This document shows, piece after piece, positions 1-8,284 of a stretch of DNA of 21,999 nt. The translations under genes and the position numbers were made by a program. Each line of letters opens with the position of its first letter. The stretch's first letter is position 1. Origin of the DNA: Mycobacteriaceae bacterium (GTDB lineage Bacteria; Actinomycetota; Actinomycetes; Mycobacteriales; Mycobacteriaceae); the NCBI GenBank assembly GCA_013362555.1, contig JABFVX010000487.1:1-21999 (forward strand), in the 5' to 3' direction. The notes beneath the pieces were generated by a model that was not told the DNA's origin, did not search any database, and saw only the letters and a list, made by a program, of their open reading frames with translations.

Positions 1-102
1 GAGGCCACCGTGAAGTCCCACCTGGTCCACAGCTTCGGCAAACTCGACGTGGACAGCCGCACCAAAGTGGTCGCCGAGGCCCGCCGCCGCGGCTTGCTGT
101 AG
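1..102 (+). CDS. LuxR-type response regulator, C-terminal end (partial)
   Basis: Frame 1 is open from the first base to a TAG at 100-102 and encodes the last 33 residues of a protein. The residues include EATVKSHLVHSFGKL, which matches the recognition helix of LuxR/NarL-type DNA-binding domains (usual pattern EGTVKTHVxxILxKL), followed by DSRTKVVAEARRRGLL, the usual final helix. The protein would bind DNA as a dimer. The receiver or other N-terminal domain lies outside the window, so its signal and partner kinase cannot be named. The gene ends in a family B hairpin. Confidence 0.85.
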   Translation, partial: EATVKSHLVHSFGKLDVDSRTKVVAEARRRGLL

Positions 103-116
103 CCGCCCGGCCAAAC

Positions 117-184
117 GCACCCTTTCTCGCCAGACGCACCGGAAATGACGCACCATTGCCGGTGCGTTTGGCGAAAAGGCGTGC
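117..184. repeat. Family B inverted repeat, copy 1 (hairpin, possible terminator)
   Basis: Left arm 117-142 and right arm 159-184 are inverted copies with a few mismatches; the best-paired part is CGCCAGACGCACCGG against CCGGTGCGTTTGGCG. The loop is about 16 nt. It begins 15 nt after the LuxR stop codon, which suits a terminator for that gene, although no U-tract follows. The arms resemble those of the hairpin at 5045-5112 (shared CACC, CTTTTT, GCCA, CGCACCG blocks), so this is a dispersed repeat family and not a unique terminator. Confidence 0.75.
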
Positions 185-212
185 GGCTGGGTTCGGGTCA
201 GAGTGAGTTCAA

Positions 213-238
213 GGGGTGTGGGGGGCGGGGGGTGGGGG
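213..238 (+). other. G-quadruplex-type G-run cluster in the leader of the permease operon
   Basis: Four G-runs of 4, 6, 6 and 5 bases are separated by short loops (TGT, C, T). This fits the G-quadruplex pattern with unusually long runs. The G-strand is the coding strand and the cluster lies about 30 nt before the ribosome binding site AGGAGG (268-273), so if transcription starts upstream the quadruplex would be in the mRNA leader. The pattern is seen directly; folding and function are inference. Confidence 0.6.
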
Positions 239-278
239 TACCGTTCGGCCCTCGATGAGGGATTTGTAGGAGGACGCC

Positions 279-437
279 ATGGATGTCACGCCATCGGGCG
301 GGGGTTTGGACGAGCGCGCGCCGCTGCCGCGCGTCGTCGGCTCCACCGTCAGTGAGGACTGGCTCGCCGCGATCGCCGGGCTTGCGATCATCGCACTCGT
401 GTTGATCGGCGTGATTCCCGATTGGCTGGTGCCGTGA
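279..437 (+). CDS. 52-aa single-pass membrane protein coupled to the permease
   Basis: ATG at 279 is preceded by a perfect AGGAGG at 268-273 (5-nt spacing). The product has a short polar N-terminus, then SEDWLAAIAGLAIIALVLIG, one hydrophobic membrane segment (about residues 27-46), and ends IPDWLVP. The stop TGA (435-437) overlaps the ATG of the permease (437-439) in TGATG, so the two are translationally coupled. From memory, many YeiH/PF03601 transporters begin with an EDWWA-type segment followed by a first membrane helix. I infer that this ORF is that N-terminal helix encoded separately. It would act in the cytoplasmic membrane with the permease. Confidence 0.75.
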   Translation: MDVTPSGGGLDERAPLPRVVGSTVSEDWLAAIAGLAIIALVLIGVIPDWLVP

Positions 438-1536
438 TGTCGGAGGTCGACACCGGCACAGCACCCGCGGCGGTGTCGCCGAAGGTCGAGGCGCGCGACG
501 TGCTCGCCGGCGTGGCCGTGGTGATCGCATTGGGGGCTGCCGCGCGGTATTTCGACACGCACGTGCCGCAGTGGGCCGCGGACACCCCGTTTCGGCGGGT
601 GGCCAAGTCCGTCGAGTTCCCGGTCTATGCCATCGCGCTAGGACTGCTCGGGGCCGTGATCCTGTCGAAACTCGATCTGCGGGAACGGCTTTCGGTCGGG
701 TTCCGGACGGAGTTCTTCATCAAGACCGGAGTGGTGCTGCTCGGCGCGTCGATCAACTTGAAGGTGTTGGTCACAGCGGCGGGGCCTGCGATCGCGCAGG
801 CGCTGCTGCTGATCACGGCGGTGTTCGCATTCACCTGGTGGCTGGGCGGCAAACTCGGCCTGGACGACAAGCTGCGCGCCCTGCTCGCGTCGGCGGTGTC
901 GATCTGCGGCGTGAGCGCCGCCATCGCCGCAGCGGGCGCCGTGCAGGCCAAGCGGGAGCAAGTCGCCTATGCCGCGTCGCTGGTGATCATCTTCGCGCTG
1001 CCCTCGATATTCCTGCTGCCGTGGCTGGCCGACGTCCTGGGACTCTCGGACGCGGTGGCGGGCGCGTGGATCGGCGGCAATATCGACACCACCGCCGCCG
1101 TGGCGGCGTCCGGAGCGATCGCGGGGGAGAAGGCGCTGCAGATCGCGACCATCGTCAAGACCACCCAGAACGCCCTGATCGGCATTGTCGCGATCGCCCT
1201 GACGGCGTACTTCACCCTCCGAGTCCAGCGCACTCCCGAGGCGGCCCGCCCGTCGGCCCGAAGTTTGTGCTCGGCTTCGTGGCGGCGTCGGTGATCGGCA
1301 CGCTCTACGTGCAGTCGGCGAGCAAGAAATCGGGCGTAGCCCACATCGCGGTCATCAACGACGTGCGCACGTGGTTTCTGATCTTCGCGTTCGTGTCCAT
1401 CGGACTCGAGTTCTCGCTGCGCGGCCTGCGCGCGGCAGGTGCGCGCCCGATCATCGTGTTCGGTTCCGCCGCGGTAGTGAATTTGCTGGTCGGCCTGGGC
1501 CTTTCCATCGCCCTGTTCCACAACTTCACCCCGTAG
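437..1536 (+). pseudogene. YeiH-family putative sulfate/anion exporter, one-base frameshift
   Basis: The reading frame starts at ATG 437 (1-bp overlap with the 52-aa gene) and encodes a polytopic membrane protein with about ten hydrophobic helices. It contains GGNIDTTAAVAASGAI and KTTQNALIGIVA, typical of the PF03601 (YeiH, putative sulfate exporter) family. The first frame is diverted at 1255-1256 and stops at 1294. The homologous C-terminal third (PKFVLGF through LFHNFTP) continues in the next frame to TAG 1534-1536. One extra G in the TCGGCCCG context would restore a protein of about 366 aa, close to the family length. The shift lies in the loop before the last helices. It could be a true inactivating deletion or an assembly error in a G/C-rich run; the intact sequence on both sides favours a recent event or an error. 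The substrate is not proven for the family. Confidence 0.85.
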
Positions 1537-1553
1537 CTCGCCGGGCCGAATCC

Positions 1554-1604
1554 TCCGGAATGACCCGTGACGTGCGCTCAGCGCACGTCACGGGTCATTC
1601 CGGA
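1554..1604. repeat. Family A palindromic repeat, copy 1 (perfect hairpin)
   Basis: A 24-bp arm (1554-1577) and its exact reverse complement (1581-1604) flank a 3-nt loop TCA. The arm core is GAATGACCCGTGACGTGCG. It lies between the converging permease (+) and glnA (-) genes, 17 nt after the first stop and 22 nt before the second, so it could terminate both transcripts. Four further copies occur in the window. Confidence 0.9.
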
Positions 1605-1626
1605 AAGTAGGACAGCCTCCGCGGGT

Positions 1627-3063
<1,437 letters not shown>

Positions 3064-3243
3064 TCCATACTCCTTCGGATGAGTTCCCAGCCTCGTTCGA
3101 CTGCGGCCGGCGCTACTCGCCCCCGGAACGGTAGGGACATCGTGTTGCCTGGCCGTCAAGGCCGTGTTGCGCCAGTGTTACACGTGTCCGATATTCCTCA
3201 GCTAACCGGGGATGCCTCTGTCGGCCCACGTCGGCGGGTTCCG

Positions 3244-3249
3244 TAGTAT
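3244..3249 (+). promoter_or_regulatory. Putative -10 element of a leaderless transcript for the RDD gene
   Basis: TAGTAT fits the actinobacterial -10 pattern TANNNT. The ATG of the RDD gene begins 7 nt downstream, where transcription would be expected to start, and there is no Shine-Dalgarno sequence in between. No convincing -35 is seen. The call is by pattern and spacing only. Confidence 0.5.
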
Positions 3250-3256
3250 CTACTAC

Positions 3257-3718
3257 ATGGCTCGTATCACCGGTTCCTGGCTTTCCGGCCCGTCACCGGC
3301 CGGTCCGGGCGTGGACCCCGCCGGGCACCGGGGCAAACTGCTCGGTCTACCAGAATCCGGCCGCGGTTCCCTCGCCGCGACCGGCCGCCGGGTTGCCGCG
3401 CTGTTCGTCGACTGGATCCTGGCGGTCGGGGCGGCGTCGATCCCGGCCGCCCTCAGCGGCAATTCCGTCCAGACGTGGACGCTGCTGGTCTGGTTCCTGA
3501 TCGGGGTGACCGCGGTCTCGCTGTTCGGCTTCACTCCCGGCCAGTACTTCCTGCGGCTGCGGGTGGCCCGGCTGGACGCCGACGCCCCAGTCGGCTTCGT
3601 GCGCGCGCTGGCACGCCAGATCATGCTGGCCTTCGTGGTGCCCGCCTTGTTCGCCGACGGCGACGGCCGCGGCATGCACGACCGCTCCACCGGCACCGCC
3701 GTCGTCAATTCCCGGTGA
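3257..3718 (+). CDS. RDD-domain membrane protein (Rv2219A-like)
   Basis: The 153-aa product starts MARITGSWLSGP, which agrees with my memory of mycobacterial orthologues beside glnA1. A cytoplasmic N-terminus of about 40 residues is followed by GRRVAALFVDWIL (43-55), with the Arg and Asp typical of RDD proteins. Membrane helices are at about 46-66, 74-92 and 121-136, and the RDD-family end DGRGMHDRSTGTAVV is at 136-150. Function is unknown for this family; roles in transport have been proposed for some members. ATG 3257 is chosen because a -10-like TAGTAT lies just before it and the homology begins there; an upstream start at 3212 would add 15 unrelated residues. It converges on the CBS gene with a 1-bp gap. 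Confidence 0.92.
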   Translation: MARITGSWLSGPSPAGPGVDPAGHRGKLLGLPESGRGSLAATGRRVAALFVDWILAVGAASIPAALSGNSVQTWTLLVWFLIGVTAVSLFGFTPGQYFLRLRVARLDADAPVGFVRALARQIMLAFVVPALFADGDGRGMHDRSTGTAVVNSR

Positions 3719-3719
3719 G

Positions 3720-4217
3720 TCACGGCTGGTCGTCTTCGTCCGGCTGGTAGCCGCCCATGCTGGGCAGGTCGGGTTCGCCGGCATTGCGCCGCGGGGGCTT
3801 GCCTTCGGAATAGATCTTGTGCGCCCAGTCGGCCAGCTGGTCGTCGTCCAAATGCTGGGCCAGGTCGGCTTCGGTGATCATGCCGACCAGCTGCTTGTCC
3901 TCGATGACCGGCAGCCTGCGAATCTGGTGTTCCTGCATCTCGCGCAACACCTCGCCGACGTCTGCCGTCGAGTCGATCCAGCGGGGCGTGCCCTGGGTGA
4001 GCTCGCCGACCGTGACGTCCCACGGGTTTCTGCCTTCGGCGACGCACTTCACGACGATGTCGCGGTCGGTCACGATGCCGCACATGCGCCGGTTTTCATC
4101 GGCGACCGGCAGCGCGCCCACGTTCAGGTCGCGCATGGTTTCGGCGGCTCTGACGAGATTGTCGGTGGCGGGAATCCAGTGCGCCCCGCTGTGCATGATG
4201 TCCGCGGCGGTGGTCAT
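3720..4217 (-). CDS. Two-CBS-domain protein (Hrp1-like)
   Basis: The 165-aa soluble protein carries a pair of CBS domains. CBS1 spans about 3-58 (MTTAADIMHSGAHWIP through GIVTDRDIVVK) and CBS2 about 72-122 (GTPRWIDSTADVGEVL through VGMITEADLA). The pattern (G-I-V-T-D-R-D-I-V, H-Q-I-R-R-L-P-V) closely matches M. tuberculosis Hrp1 and its relatives, which pair two CBS modules to bind adenine nucleotides or similar ligands. No catalytic domain is attached. The C-terminal 35 residues form an extra polar, acidic tail (PSMGGYQPDEDDQP) that I do not recall in Hrp1. The ATG at 4217 has GAGGG just upstream. Ligand and partner cannot be told from sequence. Confidence 0.92.
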   Translation of the reverse strand: MTTAADIMHSGAHWIPATDNLVRAAETMRDLNVGALPVADENRRMCGIVTDRDIVVKCVAEGRNPWDVTVGELTQGTPRWIDSTADVGEVLREMQEHQIRRLPVIEDKQLVGMITEADLAQHLDDDQLADWAHKIYSEGKPPRRNAGEPDLPSMGGYQPDEDDQP

Positions 4218-4285
4218 GCCCTCATTCTGAACCGAACCCGCTTCGCTCGCATGTCCAGGGCGTCGGCCCAGTTCGGCGTGCGGAT

Positions 4286-5020
4286 TCAGCGCCGGCGCAC
4301 GGTCCGCTGGACGCTGCGCATCTTGGCGCCGGCGGGCAGCGGGCCCTTGGGCATCGCGGGGCCGCTGCGGGCGCCGAGGGCGGCCAGCCGCGATTCCAGC
4401 GCGTCCATCCGCTTCGTGTCGATATTGCGCGGCAGCTTCACGATGTGCTTCTGCAGCTGCGCCAGCGGAACCTCGCCCTCGTCACTGCCGACCACCACGT
4501 CGTAGATGGGGGTTTCGCCGACCAGCTTGGCGATGCGTTTCTTTTCCTGCGCCATCAGCGGCTTGACGCGCTGCGCGGCGCCCTCGCCCACCAGGATCAC
4601 CCCCGGCAGGCCGATCACCCGGTGCACGGCGTCGAGTTGCGCGTTGCCCGCGACCGCGGATTTCACCCGCCATTTGCCCTGCATGTTCTCGAGCACCCAG
4701 GCCGCCGCGCCGGGCTGGCCGTCGGCCCGGGCGAACGCTTTGCGCTGAACCCGGCGGGCGAAGATCGCGAACGCGACGAGCCCGCCGACCAGCAGGCCCG
4801 GTACCAGCAGCACCAACTGCCAGTCGAACAGCAACCCGACTACGAAGAACAGTGCGGCGATGCCCACGACGGCGCCGATCATGAGCGGCAGCAGCAGCGG
4901 GTCTTCTTTGCGCTGCATGGTGAACGCCTGCCACAGCTGCGAACGCCGCTCCCGCGACTGCTGCTTGCGGGCGGCCTTCGCCGCCGCCTTGGCTTCCTTC
5001 GTAGACGCTGTGCCTGCCAT
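4286..5020 (-). CDS. DUF4191 membrane protein (Rv2219-like)
   Basis: The 244-aa protein has a Lys/Ala/Arg-rich cytoplasmic N-terminus (1-40), two adjacent membrane helices (about 42-64 and 68-88) and a soluble C-terminal domain of about 150 residues ending in a basic tail. The WVLENM, VKSAVAGNAQLDAVHRVIG and GVILVGEG blocks fit actinobacterial DUF4191 proteins. No biochemical function is known to me. In mycobacteria this gene sits between lipA and the RDD gene; here it has been separated from lipA by about 7.4 kb. ATG 5020 is the natural start. The upstream minus-strand sequence has TATCCT about 6 nt before the ATG and no clear ribosome site, so the transcript may be leaderless. Confidence 0.92.
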   Translation of the reverse strand: MAGTASTKEAKAAAKAARKQQSRERRSQLWQAFTMQRKEDPLLLPLMIGAVVGIAALFFVVGLLFDWQLVLLVPGLLVGGLVAFAIFARRVQRKAFARADGQPGAAAWVLENMQGKWRVKSAVAGNAQLDAVHRVIGLPGVILVGEGAAQRVKPLMAQEKKRIAKLVGETPIYDVVVGSDEGEVPLAQLQKHIVKLPRNIDTKRMDALESRLAALGARSGPAMPKGPLPAGAKMRSVQRTVRRR

Positions 5021-5044
5021 AACCACAGGATAGAGGACCCAGCC

Positions 5045-5112
5045 GCACCTCTTTTTGCCAGCCGCACCGAGAACAGTCGCCGATTCTCGGTGCGGCCGGC
5101 GAAAAAGGGTGC
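5045..5112. repeat. Family B inverted repeat, copy 2, in a divergent promoter region
   Basis: Arms 5045-5073 and 5084-5112 are 29 nt each and pair at 25 of 29 positions, with a 10-nt loop; the inner part CCGCACCGAGAA is perfect. The arms share their layout with the hairpin at 117-184. This copy lies between the starts of two divergent genes, so it cannot be a simple terminator of either. It may have inserted as a repeat or may affect promoter topology. Confidence 0.8.
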
Positions 5113-5130
5113 ATCTCGGTCCGGTGACGC

Positions 5131-5136
5131 TACGAT
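5131..5136 (+). promoter_or_regulatory. Putative -10 element for the transglycosylase gene
   Basis: TACGAT fits TANNNT. A start about 7 nt downstream would give a leader of roughly 35 nt containing GGAGG (5165-5169) before the TTG start. If this is the -10, the in-frame ATG at 5135 is not transcribed, which supports the later start. No good -35 is visible. Confidence 0.4.
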
Positions 5137-5179
5137 GACGGCCTGGGGAGATGTCGAACGCAGTGGAGGTTTGGGGAAG

Positions 5180-5896
5180 TTGGGGCGTCACCGCAAGGCG
5201 TCGGATTCTCCGGTCCGGCGGTCCGTGATCATGTTGTCCGGTTTGGTCCCGGCCGGGGTCGCCGCGGCGACGGCCGCGCCCGCTGCCGCCGCACCGCTCG
5301 CGCAGGAGATCGCGCTGCCCACCGGATCGGCGAGCGGCTCGTCGGACTCGGGATCCGCGGCCGCCGGCTCCAGCGGCCGGCCCACTCCCGGCGTGCCGTT
5401 CATCGCGGAGGTCGCCTATCGGACCGCCGCGTTCCAGATGGCGATGGAGCAGCCGCAGTGCAACATGTCCTGGGAGATCCTGGCAGGCATCGGGAAAGTC
5501 GAGTCGCACCACGCCAACAACGGCGACGTCGACATGCGGGGCACCGCCCGGCACGGGGTGCACGGCCCGGTGCTCAACGGCTCGCTGGCCGGAAATGAGG
5601 TGGTGCGCAACAAGTCCGGCGGCTTCCAGCGTGCCGAGGGGCCGATGCAGTTCATGCCGGGCACCTGGCGGCACTACGCGAAGCCGGGCGCGGACCCGCA
5701 GAACATGTTCGACGCCGCCTACGCTGCGGGCAACTACCTGTGCTCCGGCGGCCTCGACATGCGCGACCCGGCCCAGCGCACCAAGGCGATCCTGCGCTAC
5801 AACCACTCCATGGCCTACGTCGCCAACGTCATGGCATACGCCCGCGCCTACCAGTCGGGCACCGCGGTCAACCCCCGCGCCCTGCCCCGAATCTGA
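5180..5896 (+). CDS. Secreted lytic transglycosylase, MltB/GH103-like
   Basis: Such enzymes cleave the MurNAc-GlcNAc bond of peptidoglycan with formation of anhydro-MurNAc. From TTG 5180 (GGAGG 10 nt upstream) the product is 238 aa and begins MGRHRKASDSP. I recall MGRHRK as a common opening of secreted wall hydrolases in this group. A signal peptide follows (basic to residue 14, hydrophobic 15-32, likely cleavage near APAAAAP) and then a Ser/Gly/Ala linker to about 70. The catalytic domain has ILAGIGKVESHH (100-111) with the presumed catalytic Glu108, GPVLNGSLAGN, GPMQFMPGTW (154-163) and a final RYNHSMAYVANVMAYARAY (206-224). Cys94 and Cys188 could form a disulfide. ATG 5135 and ATG 5227 are alternative starts; the second would lose the basic n-region. 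Confidence 0.88.
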   Translation: MGRHRKASDSPVRRSVIMLSGLVPAGVAAATAAPAAAAPLAQEIALPTGSASGSSDSGSAAAGSSGRPTPGVPFIAEVAYRTAAFQMAMEQPQCNMSWEILAGIGKVESHHANNGDVDMRGTARHGVHGPVLNGSLAGNEVVRNKSGGFQRAEGPMQFMPGTWRHYAKPGADPQNMFDAAYAAGNYLCSGGLDMRDPAQRTKAILRYNHSMAYVANVMAYARAYQSGTAVNPRALPRI

Positions 5897-5901
5897 GCAT
5901 C

Positions 5902-5965
5902 CCTGCACCCGTATCGCGCGACTACACCCGCAGCTGAGGGTGTAGACGCGCGATACGGGTGCAGG
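5902..5965. terminator. Hairpin C, near-perfect bidirectional terminator candidate
   Basis: Arms 5902-5929 and 5938-5965 (28 nt each) pair at 27 of 28 positions around an 8-nt loop. The core is CTGCACCCGTATCGCGCG. It fills the space between the converging transglycosylase (+) and EF-G-like (-) genes, beginning 6 nt after the first stop and ending 4 nt before the second. There is no U-tract. Its sequence differs from families A and B. Confidence 0.8.
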
Positions 5966-5968
5966 AAA

Positions 5969-8131
5969 TCAGGCGGACTGTTCGCGGAGGCGGGCGGACA
6001 GCTGCGGGGGCATGGGGTCGTGCCGGAGGTAGGTGCGGGCGAACGTGCCGGTGCCGTGTGACATGGACCGCAGATCGATGGAGTAGCGGTCGATTTCGAG
6101 CTCGGGGACCTCGGCGTGCACGAGGGTGCGGCCGGTCCGCGCGGATTCGGTGCCGGTGACCCGGCCGCGCCGTGCCGAGAGGTCGCTCATCACCGGGCCG
6201 ACATGGTCCGCGTCGACCGCGACGGTCACGTGCACGATCGGCTCCAGCAGATGGATTCGCGCCGTCGCCGCCGCGTCTCGCAGCGCGAGCCCGCCTGCGG
6301 TCTGGAAGGCCGCGTCCGACGAGTCGACCGAATGCGCTTTGCCGTCGAGCAGCGTCACCCGCACGTCCACCAGCGGGTACCCGGCGGCGACGCCGCGTTC
6401 CGCCTGCGCCCGCACGCCCTTCTCCACCGACGCTATGAACTGCCGGGGCACCGCGCCGCCGACGACTTTGTCCACGAACTCGATTCCCGAGCCCTCGGAC
6501 AGCGGCTCCACCGTGATCGCGCAGATCGCGTACTGGCCGTGCCCGCCGGACTGCTTCACGTGTCTGCCGCGCCCGGATGCCTTGGCGGCGAAGGTCTCCC
6601 GTAGCGCGACCCGATGTTGGACCACGTCTACCTGCACCCCGAACCGGGTCCGCAGCCGCTCCAGCGCCACGTCCCGGTGCGCCTCGCCCAGGCACCACAG
6701 CACCAGCTGGTGGGTGTGCAGGTTCTGCTCCAGCCGCAGTGTTGGGTCCTCGGCGACCAGCCGGGCCAGTCCCAGCGACAGCTTGTCCTCGTCCGCCTTG
6801 CTGCGTGCCGAAATCGCCACGGGCAGTAGTGGATCCGGCATCGGCCATGGTTCTATGCGCAGCGGCTCGCCTACCGACGACAGCGTGTCCCCGGTTTCCG
6901 CGCTCCCTAGTTTGGCAACACAGGCGATGTCGCCCGCCAACGCCTGTTCGATTGGGCGCTGCTGCTTGCCGAACGGCGCTGACAGTGCACCGATGCGCTC
7001 GTCGGTGTCTGGGCTGCTGATGTGCACGGTGTCGTCGGGATGCAGGGTGCCGGAGAACACCCGGACCACCGACAGCCTGCCCACATAAGGATCCGAGGCC
7101 GTCTTGATGACCTCGGCGGCCAACGGCCCGGCCGGGTCGCAGGTGAGTTCTCGGGCGCCGTCGGGCGTGCGGGCGTGCGGGCCGCGATGCTCGACCGGCG
7201 GCGGGAACCCGCCGATTATCAGCTCGAGCAGTTCCACGATGCCGAGCCCGTGTTTGGCGCCCTCGGCCGCGGGTGCCGCAGCAAGCACCGGATGGAAGCT
7301 GCCGCGCGCCACCGCCCGTTCCAAATCCGTGATGAGCGTGTCGGTCTCGATCGGCTCGCCGCCGAGATACCGGTCGAGCAGCGACTCGTCCTCGCTTTCG
7401 GCGATGATGGCCTCAATCAGCCGATTCCGGGCTTCCTCGATCGAATCGAGCTGTCCCGCTTCGGGTGCGGCAAGCCGACGTTCGCCCGCGGCATAATCCG
7501 CGATCCGCTGGGAGAGCAGGTCGATCAGGCCGGTGACCGGCCGGTGACCGTCCGCCGCGCGGGTGCCGTAGGTCGGAAGATACAACGGCACGATCTCATC
7601 CGTGGCGCCGCCGGTGAGCACGTCCGCGCAGGCCGACGTGAGGTCCTCGAAGCCCGCCCGCGCGGCCTCGAGGTGGGTGATAACCACAGCTCGCGGCATC
7701 CCGACGGCAGCGCACTCCTCCCACAGCAGCCGCGTCGGCCCCGTGATGCCTTCGACGCCGTCGCCTGCCGAGATCACGAAAAGGGCCGCATCCGCGGCTC
7801 GCAGACCGGCCCTCAGCTCGCCGACGAAGTCGGCATAACCCGGCGTGTCGACGAGGTTGATCTTCTTTCCCTGCCACGCCAGGGGTATCACCGACAGCTG
7901 AATCGAGCGTTGTCGCCGGAATTCGATGTCGTCGTAGTCCGACACCGACGTGCCGTCGGTGACCCGACCCGCCCGGTTCAGCGCCCCGGTGGCCAGCGCC
8001 AGCGACTCGACCAGTGTGGTCTTCCCGGATCCGGTGGGACCGACCAGGACCACATTGCGGATATCGTCCGGCCGCCCGGCCGTGACCGCCCCGTTCAAAC
8101 CCCCCGCAACAGCACTGACCCGCCCGACCAT
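5969..8131 (-). CDS. Elongation factor G-like GTPase (EF-G2/FusA2 type)
   Basis: The 720-aa protein has the full EF-G layout: G domain (about 25-290), domain II (VIKTASDPYVGRLSVVRVFSGTL), domain III, domain IV (QSGGHGQYAICAI) and domain V (EPIVHVTVAVDADHVGPVMSDL). The P-loop GPTGSGKT is at 31-38. G3 is DTPGYADF, with Tyr in place of the catalytic His of true EF-G, and the G4 motif NKxD is replaced by THLE. This matches the EF-G-like branch (Rv0120c FusA2, Thermus EF-G2), whose members bind the ribosome but do not clearly replace EF-G. ATG 8131 has AGGAAG upstream; longer N-terminal readings run antisense into the next gene and are rejected. It is divergent from the 1354-aa gene. Confidence 0.93.
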   Translation of the reverse strand: MVGRVSAVAGGLNGAVTAGRPDDIRNVVLVGPTGSGKTTLVESLALATGALNRAGRVTDGTSVSDYDDIEFRRQRSIQLSVIPLAWQGKKINLVDTPGYADFVGELRAGLRAADAALFVISAGDGVEGITGPTRLLWEECAAVGMPRAVVITHLEAARAGFEDLTSACADVLTGGATDEIVPLYLPTYGTRAADGHRPVTGLIDLLSQRIADYAAGERRLAAPEAGQLDSIEEARNRLIEAIIAESEDESLLDRYLGGEPIETDTLITDLERAVARGSFHPVLAAAPAAEGAKHGLGIVELLELIIGGFPPPVEHRGPHARTPDGARELTCDPAGPLAAEVIKTASDPYVGRLSVVRVFSGTLHPDDTVHISSPDTDERIGALSAPFGKQQRPIEQALAGDIACVAKLGSAETGDTLSSVGEPLRIEPWPMPDPLLPVAISARSKADEDKLSLGLARLVAEDPTLRLEQNLHTHQLVLWCLGEAHRDVALERLRTRFGVQVDVVQHRVALRETFAAKASGRGRHVKQSGGHGQYAICAITVEPLSEGSGIEFVDKVVGGAVPRQFIASVEKGVRAQAERGVAAGYPLVDVRVTLLDGKAHSVDSSDAAFQTAGGLALRDAAATARIHLLEPIVHVTVAVDADHVGPVMSDLSARRGRVTGTESARTGRTLVHAEVPELEIDRYSIDLRSMSHGTGTFARTYLRHDPMPPQLSARLREQSA

Positions 8132-8284
8132 CGTCGTACCGCTTCCTGGTCGACACCTGTGGTTCACCATCGAGCTTCCCACCAGAGGCGGCACTCTGCC
8201 CGTGGTTTCGGCATACCGCGGTGTTGTAGATTTGCCGACAGAGAGGTGTAGTCGAGAGACAATCGAGTTCGCAGGTGAGGCAGT

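Noticed and set aside
1230..1294. Programmed frameshift in the permease
   Set aside because: There is no slippery heptamer, downstream pseudoknot or internal Shine-Dalgarno signal that I can see; a simple deletion or error explains it better.
3064..3256. Possible GlnR box upstream of glnA
   Set aside because: GTTAC-like half-sites and an ACACGTGT palindrome (3180-3187) are present, but no pair fits the GlnR spacing well enough.
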